In this document: positions 13,108-13,844 of the stretch, piece after piece
How the letters are laid out: every line of letters begins with the position of its first letter
How positions within the stretch are numbered: the first letter of the stretch is position 1
Assembly: GCA_002316835.1 (NCBI GenBank)
Contig: DCEG01000053.1
Coordinates: forward strand, 11,373-25,216
Length of the DNA: 13,844 nt
Origin: Bacteroidales bacterium UBA1035
GTDB taxonomy: Bacteria > Bacteroidota > Bacteroidia > Bacteroidales > Dysgonomonadaceae
Direction: 5' to 3'
Made by a program: the position numbers and the translations under genes
Notes under the pieces: generated by a model
The model's database searches: none
Seen by the model: the letters and a program-made list of their open reading frames with translations, nothing else
What the model was told of the DNA's origin: nothing

Positions 13108-13844
13108 ATGCAAATTAACAACTTACTCAAACAAATCGATTTCATAAAAGAGATTGACAAAATAAAATATATTCAGCGCAAAACGAAACTGTTCAACAGC
13201 AACAGATGCGAAAACGATGCCGAACACAGCTGGCATTTAGCCATGATGGCGCTTGTGCTGGCAGAACATTCCGATAAGCCAATTGATATACTGAAAGTGC
13301 TGAAAATGGTATTGATTCACGATATCGTGGAAATTGACGCCGGCGATACTTTCATTTACGACACACAGAAAAACCATACTAATACCGAACAGGAATTGAT
13401 GGCCGCCAAACGGATATTTGGCCTGTTACCGGAAGAGCAAGCCAAAGAATTTATTGAAATCTGGAAAGAGTTTGAAGAAGGGCATACCGATGAAGCTAAG
13501 TTTGCCAAATCGATGGACCGGTTTGAACCTTTGCTACAAAACGCATCCAACAACGGCGGGACCTGGACCGAATTTAACGTGGATTACCAAAAGGTTTACG
13601 ACAAGAAAAAAGCGATTAAAGAAGGCTCCGCCGCAATCTGGAATTATGCTGAAAATTTATTGAACGAAAGCGTGGAGAAAGGTGTTTTAAAGAAGTTGCA
13701 ATTAAATATCAGACTCATGAACTTCCAAAAAATATTTAACTTCCTTGCACAACTGCAAGTATATAACGACCGTAACTGGTTCAACGAACACAAAGCCGAA
13801 TACGACGAAGCTCGTGCAACGTTCGAAACATTAATCAACGCCCT
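13108..13844 (+). CDS. HD-domain phosphohydrolase fused to a DUF2461-like domain (partial, runs off the window)
   Basis: The frame is open from ATG 13108 to the right edge (245 codons, no stop). Residues 1 to about 195 are an HD_3/YfbR-like phosphohydrolase: H40 in ENDAEHSWHL, the HD pair H71-D72 in LIHDIVEIDAGDTF, and D137 in SMDRFEPLL complete the metal site. Relatives remove phosphate from nucleoside monophosphates. The HD part ends in ENLLNESVEKGVLKK, where stand-alone relatives normally stop. Here the frame continues through LQLNIRL to M204, and MNFQKIFNFLAQLQVYNDRNWFNEHKAEYDEA resembles the start of DUF2461 proteins, whose function is unknown. This is either a true fusion or two genes joined by a lost stop. 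ATG 13717 could still be a separate start, but no Shine-Dalgarno precedes it. It lies 3 nt after the acyltransferase gene. Confidence 0.85.
   Translation, partial: MQINNLLKQIDFIKEIDKIKYIQRKTKLFNSNRCENDAEHSWHLAMMALVLAEHSDKPIDILKVLKMVLIHDIVEIDAGDTFIYDTQKNHTNTEQELMAAKRIFGLLPEEQAKEFIEIWKEFEEGHTDEAKFAKSMDRFEPLLQNASNNGGTWTEFNVDYQKVYDKKKAIKEGSAAIWNYAENLLNESVEKGVLKKLQLNIRLMNFQKIFNFLAQLQVYNDRNWFNEHKAEYDEARATFETLINA

Noticed and set aside
10042..13844. Novel defence or biosynthetic system made by the right-hand operon
   Set aside because: Each gene belongs to a common metabolic or transport family. Short spacing supports co-transcription, but nothing points to a shared new function.

Overview
The window looks like an ordinary chromosomal segment of a Bacteroidota bacterium, most likely order Bacteroidales. 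The evidence is the AT-rich composition, several clear -7 boxes of the Bacteroidota type (TAnnTTTG), mostly weak Shine-Dalgarno sequences, a tRNA gene without an encoded CCA, a ribosomal protein S16 with a long acidic tail, and an RprX/RprY-like two-component pair. I cannot name the genus. I see no transposase, integrase, CRISPR array, toxin-antitoxin pair or defence cassette, so I find no new system of that kind.

Layout. Positions 36-1351 (minus strand) hold a small HExxH membrane protein followed 35 nt later by an exported fused methionine sulfoxide reductase (MsrB-MsrA). Diverging from them is ahcY (1549-2967), encoding S-adenosylhomocysteine hydrolase. A 23-bp perfect palindrome sits between the two divergent promoters. 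Next come tRNA-Lys(UUU) with its own promoter and terminator, rpsP with a strong terminator, and a CDP-alcohol phosphatidyltransferase-like membrane enzyme with a changed motif residue. The two-component pair rprX-rprY (5043-7317) follows, closed by a strong terminator. Then come yicC (an RNase-family protein) and gmk (guanylate kinase), separated by a palindromic stem-loop that looks like a dispersed repeat. A secreted alpha/beta hydrolase follows.

From 10042 to the right edge a same-strand series with short gaps (3-26 nt) is probably one transcript: a BASS-family transporter, a VOC/glyoxalase-fold protein, a hexapeptide acetyltransferase of the maltose/galactoside type, an acyltransferase-3 membrane protein, and an HD-domain phosphohydrolase that runs without a stop into a DUF2461-like domain and off the window.

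How the genes fit together. The left end has a sulfur-amino-acid theme: AhcY recycles the methylation by-product to homocysteine, while MsrBA repairs oxidised methionine outside the cytoplasm. yicC/gmk and rpsP/tRNA are housekeeping genes. The right-hand operon mixes transport, acyl transfer and nucleotide hydrolysis with no obvious single pathway. The most useful leads are the ahcY palindrome, the HD-DUF2461 fusion, the AR-to-AY change in the phosphatidyltransferase motif, and two kinds of short dispersed repeat.
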